Source: Ramlibacter sp. (GTDB lineage: Bacteria > Pseudomonadota > Gammaproteobacteria > Burkholderiales > Burkholderiaceae_C). Taken from it: 45,114 nt of DNA. The number at the start of each line of letters is the position of its first letter. Positions within the stretch are counted from its first letter, which is position 1. The stretch covers positions 1 to 45,114 of the forward strand of contig JACDFR010000036.1 in the NCBI GenBank assembly GCA_013815685.1. The letters are read 5' to 3'. The translations under genes and the position numbers were made by a program. Below the pieces are notes generated by a model. It was given only the letters and a program-made list of their open reading frames with translations. It had not been told where the DNA came from and did no database searches. Positions 28,747-36,865 of this stretch are shown one piece after another.

Positions 28747-28778
28747 AGCGTAGCCCCCCTGTCTTAGCCATCTATTAG
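28747..28778 (-). promoter_or_regulatory. Autoregulated promoter of the two-component operon
   Basis: TTAG at 28764 and 28775 are 11 bp apart. Read on the minus strand, the proximal CTAA is followed after exactly 11 bp by TACGCT (28752-28747) as the -10. This is the same geometry as at the DUF4148 promoter, which argues that one activator uses both. Confidence 0.6.
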
Positions 28779-28865
28779 GCGTGCACCCACAGACTGGCCA
28801 GCGTTACACGGCGGCGTAGCAATTTGAAGCTGATGCGCAGTGCAGCAATCCGTAAAATCTGATGC

Positions 28866-29028
28866 TTAGGCGTTAGTTCGTCATTTGTAACAAAGGATTA
28901 GCTCATCCTTAACTCAGGCTGCGGATCACGAAAGTTGCCTAAGCCGTGACTTTTGAACGAGTTTTTGCCCCTTAGTGCGTTTGCCTAGGCTTGCTTAGGT
29001 TGTTTTCTTACCCGACAGGCGTTACTAT
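28866..29028 (+). promoter_or_regulatory. Fimbrial operon promoter region with TTAG motifs
   Basis: TTGTTT (29000-29005), a 17-bp spacer and TACTAT (29023-29028) form a plausible promoter with a leader of about 97 nt. Upstream are TTAG at 28866, 28873, 28898, 28972 and 28995, TTAA at 28909 (11 bp after the 28898 copy), CTAA at 28939 and CTAG at 28985. The spacing is less regular than at the other two promoters. No gene is seen in the 415 bp between the divergent operons. Confidence 0.5.
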
Positions 29029-29131
29029 TCAGTTGCCCTTTGATACAACTCGGCCTGGGAATCAGAAAAGACCCCGTCTTGTAGCTCTGGCGAATTTGTT
29101 CAAACAACTTACCTAATTTTTTGGAGCTTCT

Positions 29132-29587
29132 ATGAAAACCAATCGCAATGTTCTGAAGGCTGTTGCCGCTGCCGTCCTCGCTTGCTCTGCCGGCTTTGCC
29201 AGCGCAGGCACTGCTACCCAGGCAGTCAACGTGAGCGCCACCGTGTCAGGCGTTTGCAAGTTCACGACTGGCGCCGCGATCTCCTTGACCTTTGCCGCCA
29301 TTGACCCGTCCACGACTGGCAATAAGACGCAGACGGCCAGTCTGCCCTTCCAGTGCAATACCGGCATGACCACCGCGACCGCAGCAGTGACCACCGGCGG
29401 CACCACCTTGACGTCGGGCGCCAACACGATGGCATATGCGCTGACCCTGGGCGCCGTTCCCACCGGTGCCGGCTTTGCCGCCGCGGCCACGAACATTGTC
29501 GCTACGGGCACCATTGCTCAGACCGCTTACCAGCCAGCTGCCGCAGGCACGTACACGGACGCAGCCGTCGTTACGCTGACGTTCTAA
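29132..29587 (+). CDS. Spore coat U-domain fimbrial subunit
   Basis: The 151-aa precursor has a signal peptide ending in AGFASAG (about residue 25) and an SCPU domain with the two cysteines (GVCKFTT and FQCNTGM) that likely form a disulfide. The typical ending AGTYTDAAVVTLTF would form the last beta strand. SCPU proteins are secreted pilins of Csu-like chaperone-usher systems involved in adhesion and biofilm. GGAG precedes the ATG. It is the first gene of a four-gene operon and probably the main subunit. Confidence 0.9.
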   Translation: MKTNRNVLKAVAAAVLACSAGFASAGTATQAVNVSATVSGVCKFTTGAAISLTFAAIDPSTTGNKTQTASLPFQCNTGMTTATAAVTTGGTTLTSGANTMAYALTLGAVPTGAGFAAAATNIVATGTIAQTAYQPAAAGTYTDAAVVTLTF

Positions 29588-29620
29588 GCTGTTGCACGAT
29601 CTGCACTATCTGCACTTCCC

Positions 29621-30133
29621 GTGAAAACCATCCAGTTTTTTTCATGGGCAAGTGCAGGCGCCGGTCTTCTGCGTCGTGTGCGTAGCGCGCTCGGATACTT
29701 CGCACTCGCCACGGCCCTTTGCGGCTGGGCCACGCCGGCGGCGGCGAGAGACCTGATTTGCGACTTTAGGGCCAGCGGCTCATTCAGCTTGAGCTTTGGG
29801 ACCATTGATCCTTCGAACCCGGCGCCCTTCCCCCTGACTCGGGCTGTCACCACTGTCACTACTAACGCAAATCTGGTAGGCGACTGCGCCGGCGGTCCCA
29901 ACATGGTGGTGGACGTGGTCGGAGGGACTTCAAGAACCTTGAGCAATGGCACGGGCGGCACGATTGCCTATACGCTGTCGGGCTTTCCCTTGTCGCTCGC
30001 GCGCCCCGGAAACAACCAATACACGAACTTCATCGCAGCGGGGGCCCCAAGCGGCACCATCACTTATGCCGCGGTGGCCAATGCGCGCGCAGGGTCCTAC
30101 ACGGACACCGTGCAGATTTCCGTGACGCCGTGA
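29621..30133 (+). CDS. Second spore coat U-domain fimbrial subunit
   Basis: The 170-aa protein has an unusually long signal region (to about residue 43, ATPAAARD) and an SCPU domain with Cys in LICDFRAS and VGDCAGGP. It ends in AGSYTDTVQISVTP. It starts at a GTG codon 33 bp after the first subunit. It may be a minor or adaptor subunit. No two-domain tip adhesin follows, unlike Csu systems, so this protein or an unlinked one may take the tip position. Confidence 0.85.
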   Translation: MKTIQFFSWASAGAGLLRRVRSALGYFALATALCGWATPAAARDLICDFRASGSFSLSFGTIDPSNPAPFPLTRAVTTVTTNANLVGDCAGGPNMVVDVVGGTSRTLSNGTGGTIAYTLSGFPLSLARPGNNQYTNFIAAGAPSGTITYAAVANARAGSYTDTVQISVTP

Positions 30134-30134
30134 C

Positions 30135-30896
30135 ATGCTGCTAAAGCTGGTTCAGCTCCTGCTTGCTTGCACCTGCGCTATTTCACCTGTGGCTCAGGCG
30201 GGCGAGTTCTCCGTCAATCCCCTGCGCGTAGAACTGGGCGCAGCGGTCCGAAGCGCGGTCATCACCCTGAACAACAGTGGCCAGGACAAGCTCAGCTTTC
30301 AGCTGAACGCCATGGAGTGGTCCCAGGACAGTTCAGGCAAAGACCAATACGTTGAAACCACCGACCTGGTTTTTTTCCCCAAGATGATGACCGTGGAGCC
30401 GGGCCAGAACGGACTGATCCGGGTCGGCAGCAAAACGCCGCTCGTTCCTTCGGAGAAAACATACCGCTTGTTCATCGAGGAACTTCCAGGCCCCAGCAAA
30501 CCTGAAGCCAGTGCGCCGGACAGCGCGGGCCCACAGATCAAGTTCTTGATCCGGTTCGGCGCGCCGGTTTTTGTCGGCCCCGCCCAGCCCCAGGACCTCC
30601 TTGAAATTACCGAGCTGGAGCTGGCCAAGGGCGCTCTGAAGCTGACGGCGAAGAACACCGGCAATCGCCACCAGGTCTTTCAGGGGGTCGATCTCAAAGG
30701 CCTCGATGCCACCGGGAAAGAAGTTTATGCGCTCACTCTGACCGACCGCTACCTCTTGACCGGTTCAAGCAAAACTTTTACGACCTCGATCCCTGCAGCC
30801 CAATGCGGCCAAATTGCCAGCTTGGTGGCTGGCGTCAAGACCGACAAGCAGAGCGTCAATCGCAAGCTCGATGTCACAAGAGCCATGTGCCCCTGA
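30135..30896 (+). CDS. Periplasmic fimbrial chaperone (PapD-like)
   Basis: The 253-aa protein has a signal peptide (LLLACTCAISPVAQAG) and the two immunoglobulin-like domains of pilus chaperones. Strand motifs include FSVNPLRVELGAAVRSAVIT, the alternating-hydrophobic G1 strand region around LVFFPKMMTVEPG, then EKTYRLFIEELP, where the conserved Tyr-Arg is seen. It would hold subunits by donor-strand complementation until delivery to the usher. It begins one base after the preceding stop, so it is tightly coupled. Confidence 0.92.
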   Translation: MLLKLVQLLLACTCAISPVAQAGEFSVNPLRVELGAAVRSAVITLNNSGQDKLSFQLNAMEWSQDSSGKDQYVETTDLVFFPKMMTVEPGQNGLIRVGSKTPLVPSEKTYRLFIEELPGPSKPEASAPDSAGPQIKFLIRFGAPVFVGPAQPQDLLEITELELAKGALKLTAKNTGNRHQVFQGVDLKGLDATGKEVYALTLTDRYLLTGSSKTFTTSIPAAQCGQIASLVAGVKTDKQSVNRKLDVTRAMCP

Positions 30897-30935
30897 CATC
30901 CGGGCCCGCGCGGCCCCCTACGTCACCCTAAGTGC

Positions 30936-33365
30936 ATGAAGCTCAAAAAAATCGCGCGAGCCGTCATGTTTTGCCTCACGGCCACGCCTGCTATCGGCTG
31001 GACAGCGGACCCGCCGGAGAAAACCTCCAACGCGGTTCAGGCACAGACGATGGTCGTGCGTGCGACGCTCAACACCGAAGACAAGGGCGATATTTTCGTG
31101 GGGCGAACGGCCGACCTGGACTTCTTCGTCAAAGCGGAGGATTTGGTCGGAATGGGGCTGTCGAACCTCACAGGCGTGACCCAGACCATTGACGGATCGC
31201 CGCACCTGTCGCTCAAAAGCCTCAAGGGCGTCAGCTTCGCCTTTGACGAGCGAACGTTGACCCTGAACCTCACGGCCGACGCGCAGCTGTTGGGCAAGAA
31301 CGCGTTTGATTTGCAGGGAAGGCCCAGGACTCGGGGATTGGTTTCCACCGGCAGCAGTGGCTTTTTCAATTATGCGTTCGACTATGCCAAGCTGGGCTCG
31401 GACCCGGACCACCGCATCGGTTTTGCGGGAGAAGCCGGGTGGCGCTACGGCGACTTTTTGTTCCTGTCGGACGCCAACACCGTTCAGTCTCCCAGCGGCA
31501 GCCATAAGCTGGTTCGCTTGACGACCAGCGTCACCCATGACAACCGTGAAGCCCTGCGCCGTACGGTGGTCGGCGACTTTTTCACGCCCACCCGGGATCT
31601 GAGCACAGGTGTCAACCTGGGCGGCATCAGCGTGACCAAGGTCTATGGGCTCGATCCCTACCTGATCCGGTTTCCGCTACAGAACCTGACGGGCAACGTC
31701 GCCCTCCCAAGTGACCTCGACGTCTACCTTGACGGGCAAAAGATCCGAACCGAGCGGCTTCGCCCCGGTGAGTTTGAATTGCGGGACATTCTGGCTTACG
31801 GCGGCGCGCGCAACGTACAGCTGGTGCTGCGCGATTCTTTCGGCCGCACCCAGCAACTGGACTACTCGTTCTACTTCAGCGACCAGCCCTTGCGCCAGGG
31901 ACTGCACGAATACAGCTACAACGCGGGCGCGTTCAGGCGTAACTACGGGCTGCGCAGCAATGACTACGGGCCACCTGCGTTTTCCGCATTTCATCGCTAC
32001 GGCTTTACCGATGCGATCACCCTGGGACTGCGAGCGGATGGCGCAAAAGGCTTTTTAAACGCCGGGCCGACCGCCACGCTCGTGCTTGGCAGCGCCGGCG
32101 TCATCAACGCGACGTTCGCCGCGAGCACATTGGGAGGCCAAGGCGGGGGGGCGGGCGCGATCAACTACATCTATCAAACCAGAGCCTGGAACTTCGGCCT
32201 TTCGCTGCGACACGACAGTCGTTCTTACGCCGTGCTGGGCGACCCGCCCACCGTGAGCAACCGCAAGCATGAGGGCAACATTTCGGTCGGCTTGGTGTTG
32301 CCGAGAAGCAGCTCGATTTCGCTCAATCATTCCTTTTTGAAAACGCGCGAGCCGGTCTCACCTTTCGGCACCACGCCGGCACGGCCGGTCAACTTTTCAG
32401 CGATGGAAGACCGGCGCGTCACGGCCCTGAGCTACAACGCCACCCTGGTGCCGGGGCGCGTGTACCTGATTTCCAGCCTGAGCCACATCAAGGACAAGAC
32501 CTCCCGGAACGAACTGTTCTTCGGGTTGAACTTTGTTCTGGACAAGGACTATTCGGCAGCCGGCAATGTGCGCGGCAATCGGCAGAACCACACAGAATCG
32601 GTGCAGTTGACAAAAAACCAGCCGATCGGCGAAGGCCTGGGCTACACGCTGTCGGCCGACCACGCAAGATCGCCCGCGGAACAAAGCCGCCAGCTGGGCG
32701 GCACTATTCAGTACAACGCGCCGATCGCGATTTTACGCGGCGAGTATGGCCGCCGTAGCGCTTCGGGCGTGTTGGTGGACGATGTCCGCCTCTCCGCAGC
32801 GGGCGGCATTGCCTATGTTGCCGGCGAAACCGTGCTGGGCCGGCCCATCAGTGGAAGCTTCGGAATCGTGAAGGTGGGCGAGCTGCCCGACGTTGCGGTC
32901 TCGGTTAACGGCCAGCCTATAGGCAAGACCAACGCCCGTGGCAAGATCTTTGTGCCGATGCTGAGTGCGGACTTCGACAACGATGTGTCGATCTCCGCGG
33001 AGAACGTACCCATGGACTACGCGTTCCCGGCGACGGTCAAACAGGTGGCGCCGACGCTGCGTAGCGGCATGCTGATCGATTTTGCGGTAACCAGGCTACA
33101 GGCCTTTACCGGGGTGCTTTTGCAGCAACGCGGCAGCGCCATGCAGCCTGTGGCACTCAAAGAGTTTTCGTACGCCGTGGGCGACGTCACCCAGACGCTG
33201 CAGACCGGCGCCGCGGGTGAATTCTATCTGGAGAATGCGAAGCCCGGAACATACCCGGCCCGTGCCGTGGTCGAGGGCAAACCCTGCGTTTTCGATCTGG
33301 TGATTCCGAAGTCTGCAGAGACCTTCGTCGAACTGGGCAAGCTGGTCTGCAAGGCCGCGCCCTGA
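30936..33365 (+). CDS. Outer-membrane fimbrial usher (FimD/PapC family)
   Basis: The 809-aa usher has a signal peptide (AVMFCLTATPAIGWTA), an N-terminal chaperone-binding domain, a beta-barrel region with VVGDFFTPTRDLSTGVNLGG and LPSDLDVYLDGQKI (start of the plug), GPPAFSAFHRYGFTDAITLG, and C-terminal domains with GRPISGSFGIVKVG and GKTNARGKIFVPML. It forms the pore that assembles and secretes the pilus. It follows the chaperone by 39 bp. The coding sequence of the whole fimbrial block uses more A/T-ending codons than the housekeeping genes, which suggests transfer. Confidence 0.95.
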   Translation: MKLKKIARAVMFCLTATPAIGWTADPPEKTSNAVQAQTMVVRATLNTEDKGDIFVGRTADLDFFVKAEDLVGMGLSNLTGVTQTIDGSPHLSLKSLKGVSFAFDERTLTLNLTADAQLLGKNAFDLQGRPRTRGLVSTGSSGFFNYAFDYAKLGSDPDHRIGFAGEAGWRYGDFLFLSDANTVQSPSGSHKLVRLTTSVTHDNREALRRTVVGDFFTPTRDLSTGVNLGGISVTKVYGLDPYLIRFPLQNLTGNVALPSDLDVYLDGQKIRTERLRPGEFELRDILAYGGARNVQLVLRDSFGRTQQLDYSFYFSDQPLRQGLHEYSYNAGAFRRNYGLRSNDYGPPAFSAFHRYGFTDAITLGLRADGAKGFLNAGPTATLVLGSAGVINATFAASTLGGQGGGAGAINYIYQTRAWNFGLSLRHDSRSYAVLGDPPTVSNRKHEGNISVGLVLPRSSSISLNHSFLKTREPVSPFGTTPARPVNFSAMEDRRVTALSYNATLVPGRVYLISSLSHIKDKTSRNELFFGLNFVLDKDYSAAGNVRGNRQNHTESVQLTKNQPIGEGLGYTLSADHARSPAEQSRQLGGTIQYNAPIAILRGEYGRRSASGVLVDDVRLSAAGGIAYVAGETVLGRPISGSFGIVKVGELPDVAVSVNGQPIGKTNARGKIFVPMLSADFDNDVSISAENVPMDYAFPATVKQVAPTLRSGMLIDFAVTRLQAFTGVLLQQRGSAMQPVALKEFSYAVGDVTQTLQTGAAGEFYLENAKPGTYPARAVVEGKPCVFDLVIPKSAETFVELGKLVCKAAP

Positions 33366-33374
33366 TTCGAGAGA

Positions 33375-33869
33375 TTAGAGCGGGGTTGCCGTGAGTCGTA
33401 CAGGCCAGGGATAGGTGCCTTGCACCGTTGATTGCGCCAACATGAACCTGAAACCCAGCGCCAGAGTCGTCTTGGTCATCCCTGGAGTCTGAGAATACTG
33501 AGCCACGGACCCGCCGGCGGGGCTGAGCTGGACGTCGTTGGCCAGGCCCTTGACCAGAATTTGCCTCATGAATTCGCCTTCACTGGCGAATTCGATCGCG
33601 TAGCCGCTCAAACTGTTGCTTTGGATGTCGACCTGTGCAGGGGCCGGTGCATCCACATACCCGCGGGCGATGTCAGCCGCGGTGATGACCACAGCCGAAG
33701 GCGCATTGACCACCTTCAAGCTCGCCCGCTTCAAGACGGTGGCGCTCACTTGAAGCTTGGCTTCAGCCCCATTGGCGGCGGCGCTCATCGGAGCCAGCAG
33801 CATGCTGACGAGGGCCGCGGCAATCGCTGCCGCCTGCGCTGCACCCATCACATTCCTGAGCTTTTCCAT
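33375..33869 (-). CDS. Secreted beta-rich protein convergent to the usher gene
   Basis: The 164-aa product has a signal peptide (AAIAAALVSMLLAPMSAAANG). Its mature part alternates hydrophobic residues in a way that suggests a beta sandwich, from LQVSATVLKRASLKVV through QVDIQSNSLSGYAIEFAS to PVRLTATPL. I cannot assign a family. It may be a fimbria-like subunit or accessory protein of the adjacent operon. The start at 33869 was chosen because GTGGAGAAG lies in front of it. The stop is 9 bp from the usher stop. Confidence 0.65.
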   Translation of the reverse strand: MEKLRNVMGAAQAAAIAAALVSMLLAPMSAAANGAEAKLQVSATVLKRASLKVVNAPSAVVITAADIARGYVDAPAPAQVDIQSNSLSGYAIEFASEGEFMRQILVKGLANDVQLSPAGGSVAQYSQTPGMTKTTLALGFRFMLAQSTVQGTYPWPVRLTATPL

Positions 33870-34037
33870 GACTTCTTCTCCACCTGTGAGCCAATGACTC
33901 GATGGATTGAGAATAGGTTGTGCCGGCGCCTGCACCGTAGGCGATATGCCATTTTCGGCTAGGGATTGTCTCCCTGGGGGTTAGGCAATCGGCCCGTCCG
34001 CCCTACGAAATCGGCGTACACACCGGCCTGCGCACGC

Positions 34038-34817
34038 CTAAAAGCCTTCGCCGGGCCCCAGATACCGCCACTGCCCCACCGGCAGCTGGCCCAGCAGCAC
34101 GCGGCCGATGCGGATGCGCTTGAGCCCCACCACCTTCAGCCCCACCTGCTCGCACATGCGCCGGATCTGCCGCTTCTTGCCCTCGGTGAGCACGAAGCGC
34201 AGCTGCTCGGGGTTTTGCCAGTCGACCCGCGCGTGCCTGAGCGCCCGCCCGTCCAGGCTGAGCCCGTGCCGCAGCCGCGCGAGCTGGGCCGCGGGAAACG
34301 CCGCCTGCACGTCGGTGACGACGTGCCCGTAGCTCACCCGCACCAGGTACTCTTTTTCCATGCCGCTGTCCTCTCCGATCAGCTGGCGGGCGATACGGCC
34401 GTCCTGCGTGAGAACGAGCAGCCCGGTGGAATCGATGTCCAGGCGCCCCGCCGGCGCCAGGCCCCGCAGCTGCATGGGCGCGAAGCGCATCCTGGAGGCA
34501 TCGCCGCTCCAGTGGCTGCGATCCTGCACCAGCACCACAGCCGGCTGGTGGCCGTCCTCCGCCTGGCCGCTGACGTAGCCAATCGGCTTGTTCAGCAGGA
34601 TCGTGACTTGCTGCTGCTGTTGGCCCCGCGCCTTCGGGTCGACTTCGATGCGCGATTGCTGCGTCACCTGCAATCCCATGGGCGCCACGGCGCCGTCCAC
34701 CCGAACCCAGCCCCTGGCAATCCAGTCGTCGGCCTCGCGCCGTGAGCACAGGCCCATTTCAGCCATGCGCTTGTTCAGGCGGGTGGTGCCCCCCGCGGAT
34801 GGCTCCGGCCTGTCCAT
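34038..34817 (-). CDS. RsuA/RluF-family pseudouridine synthase
   Basis: The 259-aa enzyme has an N-terminal S4 RNA-binding domain (LNKRMAEMGLCSRREADDWI) and the catalytic domain with the essential Asp in GRLDIDSTGLLVLTQDG, plus KEYLVRV and the EGKKRQIRRMCEQVGL motif. It isomerises a uridine in rRNA (or tRNA for RluF-like members). The layout resembles RluF more than RsuA, but the exact target base cannot be read from sequence. Its ATG follows directly after the stop of the Crp/Fnr gene, so the two share a transcript. Confidence 0.88.
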   Translation of the reverse strand: MDRPEPSAGGTTRLNKRMAEMGLCSRREADDWIARGWVRVDGAVAPMGLQVTQQSRIEVDPKARGQQQQQVTILLNKPIGYVSGQAEDGHQPAVVLVQDRSHWSGDASRMRFAPMQLRGLAPAGRLDIDSTGLLVLTQDGRIARQLIGEDSGMEKEYLVRVSYGHVVTDVQAAFPAAQLARLRHGLSLDGRALRHARVDWQNPEQLRFVLTEGKKRQIRRMCEQVGLKVVGLKRIRIGRVLLGQLPVGQWRYLGPGEGF

Positions 34818-35537
34818 TCAAGCTCCCCGGGCGAACACATTGGACCGCAAGGCATGAAGGTCGAGGATACGCAAACCGCCGTACTCGACCCGGATGGTGC
34901 CCTGCGCCTCAAGCGCCGCCAGCGCCTCGTTCACCCTCTGGCGCGACAGGCCGATGAGATAGGCCAGTTCCTGCTGCGTGATGCGAAGGACCTCGCCCAC
35001 ACCGGGATAGAGCACGGGGTTGAAAAGCGAGGCCAGGCTGCGGGCCACCCTCAGGTCGGGATTGCTCATGCGGTCGATCTCGCGCGCAGCAATGAACTGG
35101 GCCAGCCTCTCGTTCAGCTGGTTCATGACGAAGCGGTTGAAGCCGATGGAGTGATCGAGCAACCAGTGAAAGCTGTCGACGGGCAAGCCCGCAACGATAC
35201 TTTTTCGCAGCGCCTGGATGTTGTAGCGGTAGGTCTCGCGCTTGAGCGCCGTGCCCTCTCCGAACCAGCCGCCCGGCGGCACGCCGGTGAACGTCATCGT
35301 CTGGCCCTGCTCGTTGTCGCTGCTCATTTTGAGCAGGCCCTCGATGACCCCGAACCAATAGGTCACCGGCCGGCCGATGCGGCAAAGATAGTCGCCCGCC
35401 ATGGCATCCGCCACCGTGAGATGGCTGGCCGCGCGCTCGTACTCCGCGGGGCCCAGCACGTTCAGCCATGGTATGCCGGCGAGCTCGGCCGCTGCCGGAG
35501 TGCGGCGTCGTTGGTACAGGGGAAGCTCGGAGTTCAT
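34818..35537 (-). CDS. Crp/Fnr-family transcriptional regulator
   Basis: The 239-aa protein has a cyclic-nucleotide-binding-type beta roll (about residues 40-130: YLCRIGRPVTYWFGVIEG, then GGWFGEGT), a dimerisation helix and a Crp-type helix-turn-helix (ITQQELAYLIGLSRQRVNEAL). The cysteine cluster of Fnr is missing, so it is not an oxygen-sensing iron-sulfur form. The effector is unknown. It is divergent from the polyketide cluster across a 267-bp region, which makes it a candidate regulator of that cluster. It may equally be a conserved neighbour that marks the cluster edge. Confidence 0.9.
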   Translation of the reverse strand: MNSELPLYQRRRTPAAAELAGIPWLNVLGPAEYERAASHLTVADAMAGDYLCRIGRPVTYWFGVIEGLLKMSSDNEQGQTMTFTGVPPGGWFGEGTALKRETYRYNIQALRKSIVAGLPVDSFHWLLDHSIGFNRFVMNQLNERLAQFIAAREIDRMSNPDLRVARSLASLFNPVLYPGVGEVLRITQQELAYLIGLSRQRVNEALAALEAQGTIRVEYGGLRILDLHALRSNVFARGA

Positions 35538-35678
35538 CGGGACAAGGGGCGCATAACGCGAAAGAAATCGGGACAGGAGCCGCGAGGGTACACCGGCGGG
35601 CTGCCGCTGCGAATGCGGCTAATCTCCAATACACAAGTCGTCCGTAAGGCCCGGCAATGCCGGTTCGTCGCGCACAAA

Positions 35679-35693
35679 TAGGGAGATACCCTA
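35679..35693. promoter_or_regulatory. Small dyad in the divergent Crp/polyketide region
   Basis: TAGGG and CCCTA flank a 5-bp centre about 110 bp before the first polyketide gene. It may be an operator but does not match a Crp/Fnr consensus. A second short dyad (CCGGC/GCCGG around AAT) lies at about 35650-35662. No clear -35/-10 pair was found in 35538-35804. Confidence 0.25.
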
Positions 35694-35804
35694 GAAAGTA
35701 AACGGGCGGACAAACAGTGCTGAGACGCGCGCCTACGATGCCGGCAACGTCAGCTGCAAGTCGGCCCGCGCGGGCGACCAGCTGTTTCGAGGAAAGATGA
35801 TGGA

Positions 35805-36692
35805 ATGAAGGCAATTCTGTTTCACGGGCAGGGGTCCCAATTCAAGGGAATGGGCAGGGATGTCCTTGCCGATTTTCCGGACTACGTCGAGACGGCTTCA
35901 CGGCTGCTGGGGTACTCGATCGCCGAGTTGTGCCTGCACGACCCGGCGAACAAACTCCGCCTGACCCAGTACACCCAGCCGGCCCTGTACGTCGTGAACG
36001 CGCTGGAGTATTTCAAGCTGCAGGACACGCATGGCCGCGACTTCCGGCCCGACTACTTCGCCGGGCACAGCCTGGGTGAGTTCAACGCCCTTCTGGCCGC
36101 CGGGGCTTTCGATTTCGAGACCGGCTTGCGCCTGGTCCAAAAGCGCGGGGAGCTGATGTCCGCGGTCCACGGCGGCGGCATGGCGGCGATCCTGGGGCCC
36201 CGAATCGAAGAACTGAGGCCCTTGCTGCTGGAGTGGCGGCTGGGCGACATCGACGTCGCGAACCTGAACACCCCCACCCAGCACGTGCTGTCCGGCACGA
36301 GCGAGGCGATCGCCGAAGCCGTCAAGCGATTCACCGGCCGGCCCCAGACCCGATGTGCATTGCTGAATGTCAGCGCCGCATTTCACTCCAGGCATATGAA
36401 GCCGGCCCGGGACATCTTTGCCGGCGCGATGCACGACGTTTCTTTCCGTACGTTGACGGCCAAGGTGATCGCGAACGCGACGGCGCGTCCCTATGAACAG
36501 GAGGCGATCGGCGAGACGCTGGCCAGCCAGATTGCCAGCCCGGTGCGCTGGGCCGAAAGCATGCGTTACCTGATGGGCCAGGAGGTCGAGGACTTCGTCG
36601 AAGTCGGGAACAACGGCAAAAGCTTCAGTGGCGACGTGCTGACCAAGATGGTGGCCGAAATAAAAAACTCGCAAGCGCCCCTGTTCGCGTAG
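35805..36692 (+). CDS. Free-standing malonyl acyltransferase of a trans-AT polyketide synthase
   Basis: The 295-aa protein loads malonyl units onto carrier proteins of an AT-less synthase. Catalytic Ser89 (GHSLGE), His194 (AAFHSRHM) and the malonate-binding Arg114 (VQKRGELM) are all present, so it should be an active malonyl-specific enzyme. The start has HGQGSQ and a GAGGAAA ribosome site. It is most like the N-terminal AT of AT-ER fusion proteins (PksE type). The stop at 36690-36692 may be caused by a missing base, because the following enoyl reductase reading frame is open far upstream without a start codon. Confidence 0.92.
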   Translation: MKAILFHGQGSQFKGMGRDVLADFPDYVETASRLLGYSIAELCLHDPANKLRLTQYTQPALYVVNALEYFKLQDTHGRDFRPDYFAGHSLGEFNALLAAGAFDFETGLRLVQKRGELMSAVHGGGMAAILGPRIEELRPLLLEWRLGDIDVANLNTPTQHVLSGTSEAIAEAVKRFTGRPQTRCALLNVSAAFHSRHMKPARDIFAGAMHDVSFRTLTAKVIANATARPYEQEAIGETLASQIASPVRWAESMRYLMGQEVEDFVEVGNNGKSFSGDVLTKMVAEIKNSQAPLFA

Positions 36693-36865
36693 CGCGGCAG
36701 CCACCGCCGGCTGCACCGCCGTCGACCGGACCAGGGGCGCTTGCCAACATTCCAGATGCGTCCAGGGGAGCGCGCGAGCAGCGCCGCTCCGTCGCTCCAG
36801 AGCGGCTGGGCAGCGCGGTTTTCCGCCGGCGCTATGGTCTGCGCTACGCCTACGTTGCGGGCGCC

